A stretch of DNA of 5,874 nucleotides from NCBI GenBank assembly GCA_002311645.1, contig DBYW01000051.1, positions 1-5,874 on the forward strand. The letters are read 5' to 3'. Origin of the DNA: Bacteroidales bacterium UBA1176 (GTDB lineage: Bacteria > Bacteroidota > Bacteroidia > Bacteroidales > WCHB1-69). Positions 5,257 to 5,874 of the stretch are shown piece after piece. Made by a program: the position numbers and the translations under genes. The notes under the pieces are model-generated. The model was not told where the DNA came from. It did not search any database and worked only from the letters and a program-made list of their open reading frames with translations. The stretch's first letter is position 1, and every line of letters begins with the position of its first letter.

Positions 5257-5281
5257 TATTTATTATACAAAGATATACACT

Positions 5282-5596
5282 ATGGCATTAGCAATTGATT
5301 CTTCCAATTTCGAGACCCTTGTCAACGGCGACAAGCTGGTCGTGATTGACTTCTGGGCACCGTGGTGCGGTCCCTGCCGCCACCTGGCCCCCACTATCGA
5401 GGAGGTGGCCGCCGAATATGAAGGCAAAGCCGTCATCGGCAAGTGCGACACCGACGAGAACAACGACATAGCTATGCAATTCGGCGTGATGAACATCCCG
5501 ATGCTCGTCTTCATCAAGAACAAAGAGGTCGTGGACAGCCTCGTGGGCCTGGTCCCCAAGGATATGATCGTCGAAAAGATCAACCAGTACCTGTAA
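5282..5596 (+). CDS. trxA: Thioredoxin
   Basis: A 104-residue cytoplasmic thioredoxin of normal length, without signal peptide. It reduces disulfides in target proteins and is itself recycled by thioredoxin reductase. Seen in the sequence: VVIDFWAPWCGPCR with the redox pair Cys29 and Cys32, buried Asp23, Pro37 in the second helix, DTDEN (56-60), and NIPMLVF with the cis-proline Pro73 next to the active site. The C-terminal helix ends in KINQYL. One additional cysteine (Cys55, in KCDTD) is present, as in many Bacteroidetes thioredoxins. The start is the only ATG that fits the family; it is preceded by an A/T-rich stretch with no Shine-Dalgarno. The next gene starts 24 bases later, so the two are probably one transcript. 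Confidence 0.97.
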   Translation: MALAIDSSNFETLVNGDKLVVIDFWAPWCGPCRHLAPTIEEVAAEYEGKAVIGKCDTDENNDIAMQFGVMNIPMLVFIKNKEVVDSLVGLVPKDMIVEKINQYL

Positions 5597-5620
5597 ATTC
5601 TAATTTTAACACATTTTAAT

Positions 5621-5874
5621 ATGAATACAGCTTTATTAATTTGCATTATCGGTACGATTGTCATCATACCGTTTTTGATTTATTATGTGCGTGAAGCGAA
5701 ACTTCATCACCCGAAAGGGTTGATTGCCGCCGCTTTGAGCAACATGGGCGAACGTTTCGGCTACTACATTATGAACGCCGTGCTGCTGCTCTTCCTGGTC
5801 TCCAAGTTCGGTCTGCCCGACGGCACCGCCGGCGTCATCTACTCCGTCTTCTACTTCGGCATCTATGTGCTGAG
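5621..5874 (+). CDS. N-terminal part of a POT/PTR2-type (peptide) MFS transporter
   Basis: The frame starts with ATG at 5621 and is open to the window end (84 complete codons), so the gene is truncated by the window only. Two hydrophobic segments are complete or nearly so: about residues 4-22 and 46-61, with a third beginning at about 70. Between them, HPKGLIAAALSNMGERFGYYIM matches in position the first-helix motif ExxERFxYY of proton-coupled oligopeptide transporters, split here as HPKGLIAAALSN and MGERFGYYIM. The second Glu (Glu44) and Arg45 are kept, while the first Glu is Asn41. The family imports di- and tripeptides with protons across the inner membrane; the short extra hydrophobic segment before HPKG may be an added N-terminal membrane helix. 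Substrate specificity cannot be judged from this part. Confidence 0.82.
   Translation, partial: MNTALLICIIGTIVIIPFLIYYVREAKLHHPKGLIAAALSNMGERFGYYIMNAVLLLFLVSKFGLPDGTAGVIYSVFYFGIYVL

Noticed and set aside
5268..5275. CAAAGATA just before trxA, which reads TATCTTTG (a -7 match) on the minus strand and could start an antisense RNA to the trxA leader.
   Set aside because: The only TTG upstream of it (5294-5292) is 16 bases away, too close for a -33 element, and an A-rich stretch is common before start codons in this phylum.

Overview
The window looks like a chromosomal segment of a Bacteroidetes (probably Bacteroidales) bacterium of moderate GC. Several start regions carry the Bacteroidetes-type -7 promoter element TAnnTTTG (minus strand at 1902-1909 and 5035-5042, plus strand at 5167-5174), and Shine-Dalgarno sequences are absent or weak. 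The intergenic spacers hold short-period AT-rich repeats and small palindromes of a kind I associate with this phylum. The protein families fit as well. No species can be named from the sequence alone.

Layout from left to right. (1) 2-190, plus: the 3' end of a gene whose last part is a winged helix-turn-helix domain. (2) 146-243: a spacer with an exact 7-base period, between that gene and the convergent next gene. (3) 244-1200, minus: an exported alpha/beta-hydrolase (esterase-like). (4) 1236-1649 and 1675-1872, minus: a HicB antitoxin and a HicA toxin, read toxin first from a promoter at about 1902-1932, with four regularly placed AGTATT/AATACT half-sites overlapping it. (5) 1952-2346: no convincing gene; a chain of small palindromes. 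(6) 2347-2378: an intrinsic terminator, then two minus-strand class I aminotransferases (2417-3649, aspartate/prephenate type; 3787-4986, another subfamily), separated by an octamer plus heptamer repeat array. (7) 4987-5281: a divergent promoter region with a large palindrome followed by a T-tract, and a trxA leader that can form a hairpin. (8) 5282-5596, plus: thioredoxin, followed 24 bases later by the start of a POT/PTR2-type peptide transporter (5621 to the window end).

How the parts work together: hicA and hicB form one toxin-antitoxin operon, probably autorepressed by HicB through the half-site array; the esterase gene lies 35 bases downstream with no promoter of its own that I could see. 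The two aminotransferases are housekeeping amino-acid enzymes on the same strand but each may be its own unit, since 137 bases of repeats separate them. trxA and the transporter gene are probably co-transcribed. 

I do not see a clearly new multi-gene system. The best candidates for a second look are the heptamer-periodic spacers, the hic operator array, the nine-G run inside hicA, and the palindrome elements at 1952-2346 and 5084-5121.
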